Shown in pieces: positions 20,289-29,912 of a stretch of 43,465 nucleotides of DNA (position 1 is the first letter of the stretch; each line of letters begins with the position of its first letter). This stretch comes from a virus. The notes beneath the pieces were generated by a model. The model was given only the letters and a program-made list of their open reading frames with translations, did no database searches and had not been told where the DNA came from. The position numbers and the translations under genes were made by a program. The stretch spans positions 1-43,465 of IMG/VR virus record IMGVR_UViG_3300042391_000311; one strand, 5' to 3'.

Positions 20289-20839
20289 TGGTTTCACCCT
20301 ATTATTTTATTGTTAAGCCCCTTAACGGTAAAAGATATGACAGCGAGAAGCAGTACGGAGATAAGACATTTGTCGTAAGTTCATCTCAAGAGGATCATAC
20401 CGTTACCAACAGGTTCGCAGTTATACAAGAGCTTCCCTTAAGCTATAATGGATTTATAGAGAAGGGTGACATCGTCATTGTACACCACAACGTATTCAGA
20501 ATCTATTACGACACAAAGGGTAGAGAGAGAAGTAGTTGGAACCATCTAGAGGACGACATCTTCATCATTGAGTATGACCAGATGTATCTTTACAAGGGAG
20601 CTGATAATATCTGGAAGTCACCATATCCATACTGTTTTGTTAAGCCAATCCTAAATGAGGATGGTGCTACTACAGCTGAAAAGGAGCTGTTTGGAACAGT
20701 GAAGTTTATTCCTGAGAACGACTACAACATAAGTCCAGGTGACGTGGTATCGTTCAGACCTGACTCTGAGTATGAGTTTAGAATTGATGACGAGAAGTTA
20801 TATAGAATGAAATTAGATAACCTATGTCTGAGAGCTTAA
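20288..20839 (+). CDS. Two-domain GroES-like protein (183 aa)
   Basis: Two halves each look like a GroES beta-barrel. The first has FAVIQELPLSYNGFIEKGDI followed by an IV strand and YDQMYLY (about 43-102); the second has GTVKF then ISPGDVVSFRPDSEYEFRID and KLYRMKLDNLCL (about 136-181). Compare the canonical GEVLAVG / VKVGDIVIFNDG / VLIMSESDILAI. It overlaps the small terminase-like gene by 16 nt. A co-chaperonin or capsid-assembly role is inferred; I have not seen this proven for the family. Confidence 0.5.
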   Translation: MVSPYYFIVKPLNGKRYDSEKQYGDKTFVVSSSQEDHTVTNRFAVIQELPLSYNGFIEKGDIVIVHHNVFRIYYDTKGRERSSWNHLEDDIFIIEYDQMYLYKGADNIWKSPYPYCFVKPILNEDGATTAEKELFGTVKFIPENDYNISPGDVVSFRPDSEYEFRIDDEKLYRMKLDNLCLRA

Positions 20840-21120
20840 AAGATAAGAAGGTACGCGTACTTGAAGCAGCCGAGTGTGCTGTTGATGAGTTGATTAACGT
20901 GCTGAAGGAGAAGATCATAACTCACGGAGAGGATGACCTATCTGCTGATAAGATGAAGAACGCTGCATCTGCAAAGAGGTTGGCATTTGATGATGCTATA
21001 GCTATGCTACAGAAGATTGATGATGAAAGAAATAAACTAGAAGAGAAGCCAGTTACTGAGGTAGTCTCAGGTAAGTTTGGTTTTGCTGAAGGAAGGGCAA
21101 GCAAGAATGGTAGGAAATAA
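20824..21120 (+). CDS. Probable small terminase subunit (98 aa)
   Basis: Helical, charged protein with AAECAVDELINVLKEKI near the start, then SAKRLAFDDAIAMLQKIDDE (about residues 50-68) and a Lys/Gly-rich tail. It lies directly before the large terminase and overlaps it by 14 nt, the usual place of the DNA-recognition small subunit in crAss-like and related phages. Named by position and size, not by a clear domain. Confidence 0.5.
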   Translation: MSESLKDKKVRVLEAAECAVDELINVLKEKIITHGEDDLSADKMKNAASAKRLAFDDAIAMLQKIDDERNKLEEKPVTEVVSGKFGFAEGRASKNGRK

Positions 21121-23335
21121 TTATGCGCTATATACGATCGATACAAAGCACGTATCTCAGAGCATCATAAATTCTAGGAACAAGAAGAAGTTATGGAAGT
21201 ATGGGTACGATGAGAAGTACGACCTAGTTGTTATATCTAAGGATGGAACGGTTGGTGAGGTTTATCTTATCAACGGTCTGTACATTGGTCTCCCACTAGC
21301 TCCAGAGAAACTGCCAAAGGGAGACAATAGATGGATTCCTTACGATTACCCTAAAGAGCTTTCAAAGGTTAAGACAATCTTTGAGTGGAACAGAAGAGAT
21401 AACGACTTCAAAGCTAAGTGGGTAGACTTTATTGAGGAGGAGTTCGATAGGCGAGAGTTTGGTCACTTCTTCATGAATAACAGCAAGTCTACTTACTTAA
21501 CAGGTACTCACTATATGTACCTACAGTGGACTAAGATTGATGTTGGTCTACCTGACTTCCGTGAATCAAACAGGATATATTTTATTTTTTGGGAGGCTTG
21601 TAAGGCTGACTCTCGTTGTTTTGGTATGTGCTACCTTAAGAACAGACGTTCTGGGTTCTCATTTATGTCATCAGCAGAGACGGTTAACATTGGAACACTT
21701 GCAAAGGATTCACGACTTGGAATATGTTCTAAGACAGGGTCGGATGCTAAGAAGATGTTTACGGATAAGGTCGTTCCAATCATTAGAAACTACCCATTCT
21801 TCTTCAAGCCCGTTCAGGACGGTATGGACAATCCAAAGACAGAGATTGCGTTCCGTGTTCCTGCATCTAAGATTACCAAGAAGAACATGAACGAAGAGCA
21901 TGAGGAGGAGATTGAGGGTCTTGATACAACGATTGACTGGAAGAATACAGCGGACAACTCATACGATGGTGAGAAGCTACTCTTCTTGGTTGAGGATGAG
22001 GCTGCTAAGTTAGAGCGACCTAACAACATCCTTAACGGTTGGCGCGTAAGAAAGACCTGTCTGCGTCTAGGTAGCAAGATCATTGGGAAGTGCATGATGG
22101 GATCTACATCCAACTCACTGGATAAAGGTGGTGAGAATTACAAGAAGTTATACAACGACTCAAACCCGTCAGTAAGGTCAGGTAATGGTCAGACCAAGAG
22201 TGGGTTGTACTCTCTGTTTATTCCTATGGAGTGGAACTTCGAGGGTTATATCGACGAGTTCGGTATGCCTGTATTCGATGATCCAGAGAAGCCAGTTAAG
22301 GGAATTGATGGCGAGATGATAAAGATTGGCGTCATATCCTATTGGAACAATGAGGTTGCTGCATTGAAGAATGACTCTGATGCATTGAATGAGTTCTACA
22401 GACAGTTCCCTAGGACTGAGTCTCACGCATTTAGAGATGAGTCTAAGCAATCTTTATTCAATTTAACTAAGATATATCAACAGATAGATTATAACGACTC
22501 CCTGATTAAGGAAAAGTTCCTTACGAGAGGAAACTTCCACTGGTTAAATGGGAAGGAGGACACAAAGGTTGTTTGGTCGCCAGAGAAGAACGGTCGTTTC
22601 CTTGTTTCTTGGATGCCGACTGGTTCAATGGCAAATAATGTGATTGTGAAGAATGGGCGTAAATACCCAGGAAATGATCACCTAGGAGCATTTGGATGCG
22701 ATCCATACGATATATCTGGAACTGTTGGTGGTGGAGGATCTAATGGTGCTTTACACGGGATGACTAAGTTTCATATGGATAACGCGCCAACCAATGAGTT
22801 CTTTCTCGAATACATTGCTAGACCTCAGACAGCTGAGATATTCTTCGAGGATGTACTTATGGCGTGTATATTCTATGGTATGCCTGTACTGGTTGAGAAC
22901 AACAAGCAGCGACTACTGTACCACATCAAGAACAGAGGGTACAGGGGTTTTTCTATGAATAGACCAGACAAGCACATTTCTAAGCTGTCTAAGACAGAGA
23001 TAGAGCTTGGGGGAATACCTAACTCATCTGAGGATGTTAAACAAGCTCACGCGTCCTCTATCAACTCATACATCGAGGAGTATGTAGGTATGGACTCTGA
23101 GGGAACCTACAGGGATACGGACACTATTGGATCTATGTACTTTACTAGGACTCTAGAGGATTGGGCTAGGTTCGATATAAACAATCGTACAAAGCATGAT
23201 GCATCTATTAGTTCGGGACTTGCAATTATGGCAAATAGAAGGCATACATTCATAAAGCAAATTGAGAAATCAAAAATAAATATTAATTTTGCAAGATACA
23301 ATAATAGTGGCAATATAAGTCAATTAAAAAAATAA
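21107..23335 (+). CDS. terL: Large terminase subunit
   Basis: Packaging motor (ATPase plus nuclease), 742 residues. The segment STYLTGTHYMYLQWTKIDVG (128-147) is characteristic of crAss-like terminases. ATPase: Walker A-like KNRRSGFS (178-185), Walker B LLFLVEDEA (291-299) and coupling GSTSN (332-336). Nuclease: Asp532 in FGCDPYD, Glu597 in VLVEN and Asp698 in KHDAS. ATG 21107 is chosen; an upstream TTG adds no conserved sequence. Its stop is shared by the portal start, a tight coupling. Confidence 0.92.
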   Translation: MVGNNYALYTIDTKHVSQSIINSRNKKKLWKYGYDEKYDLVVISKDGTVGEVYLINGLYIGLPLAPEKLPKGDNRWIPYDYPKELSKVKTIFEWNRRDNDFKAKWVDFIEEEFDRREFGHFFMNNSKSTYLTGTHYMYLQWTKIDVGLPDFRESNRIYFIFWEACKADSRCFGMCYLKNRRSGFSFMSSAETVNIGTLAKDSRLGICSKTGSDAKKMFTDKVVPIIRNYPFFFKPVQDGMDNPKTEIAFRVPASKITKKNMNEEHEEEIEGLDTTIDWKNTADNSYDGEKLLFLVEDEAAKLERPNNILNGWRVRKTCLRLGSKIIGKCMMGSTSNSLDKGGENYKKLYNDSNPSVRSGNGQTKSGLYSLFIPMEWNFEGYIDEFGMPVFDDPEKPVKGIDGEMIKIGVISYWNNEVAALKNDSDALNEFYRQFPRTESHAFRDESKQSLFNLTKIYQQIDYNDSLIKEKFLTRGNFHWLNGKEDTKVVWSPEKNGRFLVSWMPTGSMANNVIVKNGRKYPGNDHLGAFGCDPYDISGTVGGGGSNGALHGMTKFHMDNAPTNEFFLEYIARPQTAEIFFEDVLMACIFYGMPVLVENNKQRLLYHIKNRGYRGFSMNRPDKHISKLSKTEIELGGIPNSSEDVKQAHASSINSYIEEYVGMDSEGTYRDTDTIGSMYFTRTLEDWARFDINNRTKHDASISSGLAIMANRRHTFIKQIEKSKININFARYNNSGNISQLKK

Positions 23336-25770
23336 TGGATAAACCATCTATCAAAATAGGGAACTATTCGTTTCCCAATCAGTTAGCGTCTGATTCCGAG
23401 AAAGCTACATTAGAGTACGGTCTAAAGGTAGGAAGAGCTATTGAATCTGAGTGGTTCAAGAGAGTTGGTGTCGACAGTTGCAGATACTATGATCAATTTG
23501 CTGAATATCACAGACTTAGGTTATACTCTAGAGGCGAGCAGCCTATAGCTAAATATAAGGGAGAGCTAGCTATTGATGGCGATTTATCACATTTAAACAT
23601 GGACTGGGCTATTGTCCCTATTATTCCTAAGTTCGTTGATATCGTTGTTAACGGTATGAATGATCGTATGTATACTATCAAGGCTGAGGCTCAAGATATT
23701 ATGTCAGCTGAGAAGAAGAACAAGTTCCAGGAAAATGTTGAAAGAAATATGTTAGGTAAGGACATCTTAACTATCATGAAGGAAAAGGGTGGTGTGGATG
23801 CGTTTACAATGCCTGAGAAAGATATTCCAGAATCAGATCAAGAACTAGAACTATATATGCAGTTGAAGTACAAGCCAAGTATTGAGATTGCTGAGGAGGT
23901 AGCTATCAACACATTGCTTAACATGAATGACTACAGTCACTCTATCAAGCCAATGGTTGACTATGACTTAGCTAGTATCGGTAAGGCTGCTGTTAAACAT
24001 ACGTTTACACCTGGAAGTGGTGTTACTGTTGAGTATGTTGATCCTGCTGTTTTGATTCATAGCTACACAGAGAAACCTGACCATTCAGATTGTTACTATT
24101 TTGGAGAGGTTAAACAGGTTCACTTCACTGAGCTTATTAAGATTAATCCAGATCTTACTAAAGAAGATTTAGAAGAGATTAGAAATATTGGTAGCGCTTG
24201 GTTTAGCTATTACCCTATATTAAGAAACTTACAGGATGACTTATTCTCAGAAGATATGGTATCATTACTATACTTCAACTATAAGACCAATAAGAACTTT
24301 GTATATAAAAAGAAACAATTAGAAAATGGTGGTGAGAGAGTCATCAAGAAGGATGACACATTCAATCCACCAGTAAGCGAAGAGGATCGATTCACTAAGG
24401 TACAGGTTGTAAAAGACGTTTGGTATGAAGGTGTGATGGTTCTTGGAAGTAATAAGTTGATTAAGTGGGAATTACTTAAGAATATGGTACGTCCAGAGGC
24501 AGCAACTCAGAATGCTCTACCTAACTATGTTGTTTCAGCTCCTCGTATGTATAGAGGTCGAGTTGATTCATTGGTTAAGAGAATGATTCCATTTGCTGAT
24601 CAGATTCAGTTAACACACCTTAAGTTACAACAGGTGATGGCTAGGGTTGTGCCTGATGGTGTATTTATCGATGCTGATGGTATCAATGAAGTTGACTTAG
24701 GTACAGGAGCAGCTTATTCTCCAGAGGATGCATTGAAATTATACTTCCAGACAGGTAGTGTGATTGGACGTAGTTACACAGGAGAGGGAGAGTTTAACAA
24801 CGCTCGTATTCCAATCCAAGAGTTAAATACAAATAGTGGTCAAGGAAAGATGGCTGCATTGATTAACTTATATAACTACAACTTATCTATGATTCGCGAC
24901 GTAACTGGTCTTAATGAGGCTAGAGACGGATCAACTCCTAATCCTGACGCATTAGTTGGGGTTCAGAAGTTAGCAGCGTTGAGTAGTAACACAGCTACTA
25001 GACACATATTAAATGGAGGATTAAATATAACAAGAAAATTAGCAGAGTGTTTATCATTAAGAATTTCAGATATACTTAAGTATGCTGACTTCAAGGAGGA
25101 GTTCTCTATGCAAATTGGTAAGTACAACTTAGCAATACTAGAGGATATTCAAAATCTTTACTTGCACTCATTTGGTATATTCATTGAATTGGAGCCAGAC
25201 GAGGAGGAGAGACAACAGACTGAGGCTAATATTCAGATGGCATTAAATAGAGATCAGATTGACTTAGAGGATGCTATCGATATTCGTTTAGTTAAGAACT
25301 TAAAACTTGCAAATGAGTTACTTAAGGTTAAAAGAAAGAAAAGAGATGAGAGCAGACAAGCTGCTGAAGCTCAAAAAATGCAACAGCAGGGAGAGATTAA
25401 TATGCAATCTCAACAAGCGGCAGCTCAAGCTAAGGCACAGCAAATTCAGATGGAGGCTCAGGTTAAATCATCTGTTAAACAGACTGAGATGCAGTTAGAA
25501 ATGCAGAAGATGCAGATGGAAGTTCAGTATAAGAAAGAATTAATGCAGTTAGAGTTTGACTATAACATGCAACTTAAAGGCATTGAAACAGATGGTCTTA
25601 TGCAACGTGAGGAGAAGAAGGAGATGGCTAAGGACGATCGAGTTAAGAAGCAGGCTACTGCTCAATCTAAATTAATAGATCAGAGAAAAAACAACTTACC
25701 TCCAGTAAACTTTGAGTCAGAGGATGATAGCCTTGATGGTTTCGACTTGTCTGGATTTGAGCCTAGATAA
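23335..25770 (+). CDS. Portal protein
   Basis: 811 residues, resembling the crAss-like portal: the vertex ring through which DNA is packed and ejected. Visible features: an N-terminal helical region with IVPIIPKFVDIVVNGMNDRM near 92-111, a central beta/helix part with the helix-rich stem around 410-470, and RDVTGLNEARDGSTP near 520-534 (a conserved-looking loop). The last ~170 residues are Gln/Met/Lys-rich coiled coil. Starts on the terminase stop. Confidence 0.85.
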   Translation: MDKPSIKIGNYSFPNQLASDSEKATLEYGLKVGRAIESEWFKRVGVDSCRYYDQFAEYHRLRLYSRGEQPIAKYKGELAIDGDLSHLNMDWAIVPIIPKFVDIVVNGMNDRMYTIKAEAQDIMSAEKKNKFQENVERNMLGKDILTIMKEKGGVDAFTMPEKDIPESDQELELYMQLKYKPSIEIAEEVAINTLLNMNDYSHSIKPMVDYDLASIGKAAVKHTFTPGSGVTVEYVDPAVLIHSYTEKPDHSDCYYFGEVKQVHFTELIKINPDLTKEDLEEIRNIGSAWFSYYPILRNLQDDLFSEDMVSLLYFNYKTNKNFVYKKKQLENGGERVIKKDDTFNPPVSEEDRFTKVQVVKDVWYEGVMVLGSNKLIKWELLKNMVRPEAATQNALPNYVVSAPRMYRGRVDSLVKRMIPFADQIQLTHLKLQQVMARVVPDGVFIDADGINEVDLGTGAAYSPEDALKLYFQTGSVIGRSYTGEGEFNNARIPIQELNTNSGQGKMAALINLYNYNLSMIRDVTGLNEARDGSTPNPDALVGVQKLAALSSNTATRHILNGGLNITRKLAECLSLRISDILKYADFKEEFSMQIGKYNLAILEDIQNLYLHSFGIFIELEPDEEERQQTEANIQMALNRDQIDLEDAIDIRLVKNLKLANELLKVKRKKRDESRQAAEAQKMQQQGEINMQSQQAAAQAKAQQIQMEAQVKSSVKQTEMQLEMQKMQMEVQYKKELMQLEFDYNMQLKGIETDGLMQREEKKEMAKDDRVKKQATAQSKLIDQRKNNLPPVNFESEDDSLDGFDLSGFEPR

Positions 25771-25789
25771 TAGGTGTTAAAAAAATAGT

Positions 25790-25797
25790 TAAATTTG
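25790..25797 (+). promoter_or_regulatory. -7 promoter box TAAATTTG
   Basis: Matches TAnnTTTG, 22 nt before the scaffold start codon at 25820. Confidence 0.5.
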
Positions 25798-25819
25798 TAA
25801 CAAATTAAAATTAAATATA

Positions 25820-26899
25820 ATGGACGAAGGTTTTAAAGTAAAGCTAGTTGATGCAGAAGAAAAGTCAATCGCTCAAATTGAAGAGCAGTTGATTGATAAC
25901 CATCAGGAGCAAATTGAAGAGACGGTAGAAGTTCCAGTAATTGAGGAAACTCCAATTATTGAACAGCCTACAAATGAGATAGATGACAATGTCGTTCTTT
26001 CACATATTAAAACAAGATACGGAAAAGAGATTAACTCTTTAGATGATTTATTTCAGGAGCGAGAAGCTAATGAAGAATTGCCTGAAGATGTTTCTGCTTT
26101 TTTGAAGTATAAAAAAGAAACTGGAAGAGGTATTGAGGACTTTATGAGATTAAATAGAGACTTTGATGCAATGAATCCAGAATCTTTACTAGCTAATTAT
26201 TATAAGGAAATTAGCCCTGAGTTAGACGATGAAGACATCGCTCTTGAAATGGAAAGATTTTCTTATGATGAAGATTTTGATGACGAAAAAGAAATCAAAA
26301 AGAAAAAATTAGCTGCAAAAAAAGAGCTTGCAAAAGCAAAGGATTACTTCAACAATTTGAAGGAACAATACAAGGTGCCTCTTGAGTCAAGAGCTTCCTC
26401 AGTTCCTAATGAAGACATGGAGGAATACAATGCTTTTAAAGCAAATAAAAGCGCTCAGTCTACGCAGCAAGAGGAGCAAATGAAGCGTCAGAAGTTTTTC
26501 GCTGAAAAAACGGACGAGTTGTTTTCAGATAAGTTCGAAGGTTTCGGGTTTAATATCACTGAGAATGATATAGTTACGTACAAGCCAGCGGATCACAGAA
26601 CACTTAAAGAGCAACAGTCAAACCTAGGCAACTTCATTGGAAGCTTCTTAGATGACCAAGGCTTCTTAAAGGATGCTGAAGGTTTCCATCGCGCTATAGC
26701 TGTAGCTACAGACCCTGAGAAGTTTGCTAAATTTTTCTATGAGAAAGGTAAGGCAGATTCGGTGGTTGATTTTGAGAAAGAATCTAAAAATATTGATATG
26801 GTTCGACAATCTCCTAATCCAACACCTAGTCAAGGAGGTTTGAAGATACGAGTAGTAGATGACGGCGCAAATAATACATTTAAGATTAAAAAACGCTAA
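25820..26899 (+). CDS. Scaffold-type protein (359 aa)
   Basis: Acidic, Glu-rich N-terminus (residues 1-60), helical coiled-coil middle (about 110-230) and a Lys-rich, mostly basic C-terminal end (KIRVVDDGANNTFKIKKR). This acidic-to-basic layout directly upstream of the major capsid gene is typical of capsid scaffolds, which guide procapsid assembly and leave. No protease motif is seen. Role inferred from architecture and position. Confidence 0.7.
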   Translation: MDEGFKVKLVDAEEKSIAQIEEQLIDNHQEQIEETVEVPVIEETPIIEQPTNEIDDNVVLSHIKTRYGKEINSLDDLFQEREANEELPEDVSAFLKYKKETGRGIEDFMRLNRDFDAMNPESLLANYYKEISPELDDEDIALEMERFSYDEDFDDEKEIKKKKLAAKKELAKAKDYFNNLKEQYKVPLESRASSVPNEDMEEYNAFKANKSAQSTQQEEQMKRQKFFAEKTDELFSDKFEGFGFNITENDIVTYKPADHRTLKEQQSNLGNFIGSFLDDQGFLKDAEGFHRAIAVATDPEKFAKFFYEKGKADSVVDFEKESKNIDMVRQSPNPTPSQGGLKIRVVDDGANNTFKIKKR

Positions 26900-26911
26900 A
26901 AACTAAAAAAA

Positions 26912-28315
26912 ATGGCTTTAAACACACCAGGGTATTCACTTACTCCAAGTGCAGCGAAAACACCGCTTGCAACAAATTACATCTCTGATTTCAACTTCTT
27001 GAATCAGTATTTACCAGACACTTACGAGCAAGAGTTCGAGCGTTATGGTAACCGTACAATCGCTTCTTTCTTACGTAACGTAAGTGCTGAGATTCCATCT
27101 GCATCAGATTTAATCAAATGGTCAGAACAAGGACGTTTGCATACAAAGTACACAGCTTGTACAATCGCTTACGGAGCTGGTAATGATACAGCTACGTTGA
27201 CTGTTACTCCATCTGACGCTACTGTTACTTCTTGTAACTTCCGTGTTGGACAAACAGTTTTCTTGTCTGCTAACACAGGTACTGCATCTGACAAAGCTGT
27301 TGTAACAGCAGTTAATGTTGGAGCAAACGTATTTGCTGTAACAGTTGCTTACTACGCAGCAGGTGGTGGTACAATCACAGCAGGTACAGACGTAGCTACT
27401 GCATTCGTTTACGGTTCTGAGTTCAACAAAGGAACAACAGGAATGGAAGGATCTTTGGAAGCTCAATTCCAATCTTTCGAAGTTAAACCAGTTATCATCA
27501 AAGATAAATACGCTGTTTCAGGTTCTGACATGGCTCAAATCGGATGGGTAGAGGTTTCTACAGAGAACGGTGGTTCAGGTTACTTATGGTACATGAAATC
27601 GGAGCACGAAACACGTTTACGTTTCGAAGATCAATTAGAAATGATGATGGTTGAGCACGAAGAAGCTGTTGCTGGTTCAGGTGCTGCTGCTTACTTTGGT
27701 TCTGCTAACTCAGGATCTCAAGGTATGTTCGCTGCTATCCGTGATCGTGGTAACATCTGGTCTGCTGGTAACCCTACATCTTTGGCTGACTTTGACTTAG
27801 TAGTTAATCGTCTTGACAAACAAGGAGCTATCTCTGAGAACACATTATTCGTAGATCGTCAGTTCTCTTTCGATATCGATGATATGTTAGCTGCTCAAAA
27901 CTCTTACGGTTTAGGTGGTACATCTTATGGCTTGTTTGACAACGATAAAGATATGGCATTGAACTTAGGATTTACAGGATTCCGTAGAGGTTACGATTTC
28001 TACAAAACTGACTGGAAATACTTAAATGCTGCTGACTTACGTGGTGGTATCACAGGTGGTCAAGTAAATGGTGTTTTAGTTCCTGCTGGTACAACTTCAG
28101 TTTATGACGAAGTTATCGGTAAAAACATGAAACGTCCTTTCTTACATATCCGTTACCGTGCTAACGAAGCTGAAGATAGAAAAATGAAAACTTGGATCAC
28201 TGGTTCTGCTGGTGGTGCTACAAATAGCTCATTAGATGCTATGGAAGTTCATTTCTTATCTGAGCGTGCATTATGTACATTAGGAGCTAACAACTTTGTT
28301 ATCTTCCAAGACTAA
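26912..28315 (+). CDS. Major capsid protein
   Basis: 467 residues with the HK97-like capsid layout of crAss-like phages. The N-terminus (MALNTPGYSLTPSAAKTPLA, then FNFLNQYLPDTYEQEFERYG) matches such capsid proteins. A Thr/Val-rich insert lies at about residues 75-165. A long helix region around 200-260 carries ETRLRFEDQLEMMMVEHEE. The codon use is strongly biased toward GGT, CGT, AAC and TTC compared with neighbours, consistent with very high expression. A strong terminator follows the stop. Confidence 0.9.
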   Translation: MALNTPGYSLTPSAAKTPLATNYISDFNFLNQYLPDTYEQEFERYGNRTIASFLRNVSAEIPSASDLIKWSEQGRLHTKYTACTIAYGAGNDTATLTVTPSDATVTSCNFRVGQTVFLSANTGTASDKAVVTAVNVGANVFAVTVAYYAAGGGTITAGTDVATAFVYGSEFNKGTTGMEGSLEAQFQSFEVKPVIIKDKYAVSGSDMAQIGWVEVSTENGGSGYLWYMKSEHETRLRFEDQLEMMMVEHEEAVAGSGAAAYFGSANSGSQGMFAAIRDRGNIWSAGNPTSLADFDLVVNRLDKQGAISENTLFVDRQFSFDIDDMLAAQNSYGLGGTSYGLFDNDKDMALNLGFTGFRRGYDFYKTDWKYLNAADLRGGITGGQVNGVLVPAGTTSVYDEVIGKNMKRPFLHIRYRANEAEDRKMKTWITGSAGGATNSSLDAMEVHFLSERALCTLGANNFVIFQD

Positions 28316-28325
28316 GAATAACCTT

Positions 28326-28360
28326 AGAGAGGGACATCAGTGTCTCTCTCTATTTTTTTT
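28326..28360 (+). terminator. Strong intrinsic terminator after capsid gene
   Basis: AGAGAGGGACA, loop TCAG, TGTCTCTCTCT (11 bp, one G-U), followed by a run of eight T. Confidence 0.85.
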
Positions 28361-28376
28361 ATAAATTAAAATTAAA

Positions 28377-29141
28377 ATGAAAATGAAAAAATTAGAGAAA
28401 AAAGATAGAACCTATCTTTTGTGTGGCGACTTACAGCCATTATCATTATTTATTGCATCAAGAGATTCTCAGAGAAAGAGATTATTATATTTTGATGAAG
28501 AAAATCAAACAAACAGAGCGTTAAGATACGCAAGAAATCAGAAGTCTGTGTTTATGGACGAACAAGATGAAAATGTTATCTTAGAACCAATCATCTTTCA
28601 AGATGGAGTGTTAAGTGTTCCAAAAAGTAATCCTGTATTACAAGAGTTTTTAAGTTATCACCCAGGAAATGTAACTAATGGTGGAGCTCAGTTCTACGAG
28701 TATGATGCAGAGAAGTCAGCATCTGATTCAGTAGAAAGATTATTCAACGAGGTTGATGCATTGATTGCAGCACGTGAACTGGATTTAAACACTATGTTAG
28801 CAGTTGGTCGTGTTTATCTTAATGGAGACGTTGATAAGATGTCATCTGCTGAGTTAAAGAGAGACATCTTGGTATTTGCTAAGAACTATCCAAATGATTT
28901 CTTAGACGCGATTAATGACCCAGACTTAAGTGTTAGTAACATTGCATCTAGAGCTATCAACGAAGGTTATGTAACCTTCAGAGCTGGTAAGGATCTTTAC
29001 TACAACTTAAAAGACAACAAAAAGAAAATTCTAACGGTTCCATTCGGTACAGAAGCTAGTGACGCGTTGATGACGTGGTTACATTCTGACGAGGGAGTTA
29101 AGCTATATGAATATCTCCAAAACGAATTCGGAGAAATTTAA
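28377..29141 (+). CDS. Conserved virion-associated protein (254 aa)
   Basis: Matches a conserved family in phages with crAss-like capsids, recognisable by LLYFDEENQTNRALRYARNQ (about 37-56), then LDLNTMLAVGRVYLNGDVDK, SSAELKRDILVFA and a C-terminal LTVPFG. Function is not established; a capsid or portal-associated role is inferred from position right after the capsid gene. It lies between two strong terminators with no TAnnTTTG box upstream, so it may depend on read-through from the capsid gene. Confidence 0.7.
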   Translation: MKMKKLEKKDRTYLLCGDLQPLSLFIASRDSQRKRLLYFDEENQTNRALRYARNQKSVFMDEQDENVILEPIIFQDGVLSVPKSNPVLQEFLSYHPGNVTNGGAQFYEYDAEKSASDSVERLFNEVDALIAARELDLNTMLAVGRVYLNGDVDKMSSAELKRDILVFAKNYPNDFLDAINDPDLSVSNIASRAINEGYVTFRAGKDLYYNLKDNKKKILTVPFGTEASDALMTWLHSDEGVKLYEYLQNEFGEI

Positions 29142-29152
29142 AACTATAAATT

Positions 29153-29180
29153 AAGGCACTATCTACATAGTGCCTTTTTT
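29153..29180 (+). terminator. Strong intrinsic terminator
   Basis: AAGGCACTAT, loop CTAC, ATAGTGCCTT, then T6, immediately before the next promoter box. Confidence 0.85.
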
Positions 29181-29182
29181 AT

Positions 29183-29190
29183 TATCTTTG
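29183..29190 (+). promoter_or_regulatory. -7 promoter box TATCTTTG
   Basis: Matches TAnnTTTG, 17 nt before the start codon at 29208 and 3 nt after the terminator T-run. It probably starts the tail operon. Confidence 0.5.
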
Positions 29191-29207
29191 CATATAAAAT
29201 AATTCAG

Positions 29208-29909
29208 ATGATTGATAACGTAAGAAATACTGTTCTATCTATATTAAGCAAGGATAATCGTGGGTACATCACTCCAATGGAGTTCAACCTGTATGCAGAT
29301 CAAGCTCAAAAAGAGATATTTGAGAGCTACTTCTATCAATATAGCGGTGCTATAAACAGACAAAATGCACACCTACATGGTGATGACTATGCAAATATTC
29401 CAGGAAGAATAGAGAATGTAATTGATACATTTATTGTTCCTGAATTTTATCTAAATTATGCATCTCCATATTTTGAATATCCATTGGATTATTACAAAAT
29501 GAATAGAGTAATGTCAGTTAATACTAATACAGAAGCAGAGAATGTAAGTATAAATAAAATACATATGTTAAATTCTTCTAACTTAACTGCTCCAACTGCT
29601 ATTTATCCTGTATATACAATGGATAATACAGGTATTAAAGTATATCCAGACATATATGGGGTAAGTGATATTACAGCTGATTACATAAGATACCCTAAAG
29701 CTCCTAAATGGACTTTTATATCTGTTGGTACAAATGATCCTTTATTCAATCCATCTGCATTAGATTATCAAGATTTTGAATTGCCAGAGAGTGATATGAA
29801 TAACTTAATTGTTAAGATATTACAGTACGCTGGATTATCAATTAGAGAATCAGAAGTGGTACAAGTTGCTAAACAGGAAGAAATGCAAGATAAACAAGAA
29901 AAGATTTAA
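29208..29909 (+). CDS. Ring/adaptor protein of the portal-tail junction (233 aa)
   Basis: Starts MIDNVRNTVLSILSKDNRGY, with a helical N-terminal part (ITPMEFNLYADQAQKEIFES), a beta-rich middle and an acidic C-terminal tail. Position after the capsid genes and before the muzzle protein matches ring/adaptor proteins in crAss-like phages, which link portal and tail. Named from order and layout rather than a strong domain. Confidence 0.6.
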   Translation: MIDNVRNTVLSILSKDNRGYITPMEFNLYADQAQKEIFESYFYQYSGAINRQNAHLHGDDYANIPGRIENVIDTFIVPEFYLNYASPYFEYPLDYYKMNRVMSVNTNTEAENVSINKIHMLNSSNLTAPTAIYPVYTMDNTGIKVYPDIYGVSDITADYIRYPKAPKWTFISVGTNDPLFNPSALDYQDFELPESDMNNLIVKILQYAGLSIRESEVVQVAKQEEMQDKQEKI

Positions 29910-29912
29910 TAG

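Noticed and set aside
21077-21106. TTG start ten codons upstream for the large terminase
   Set aside because: It would only extend the overlap with the previous gene and shows no conserved residues.
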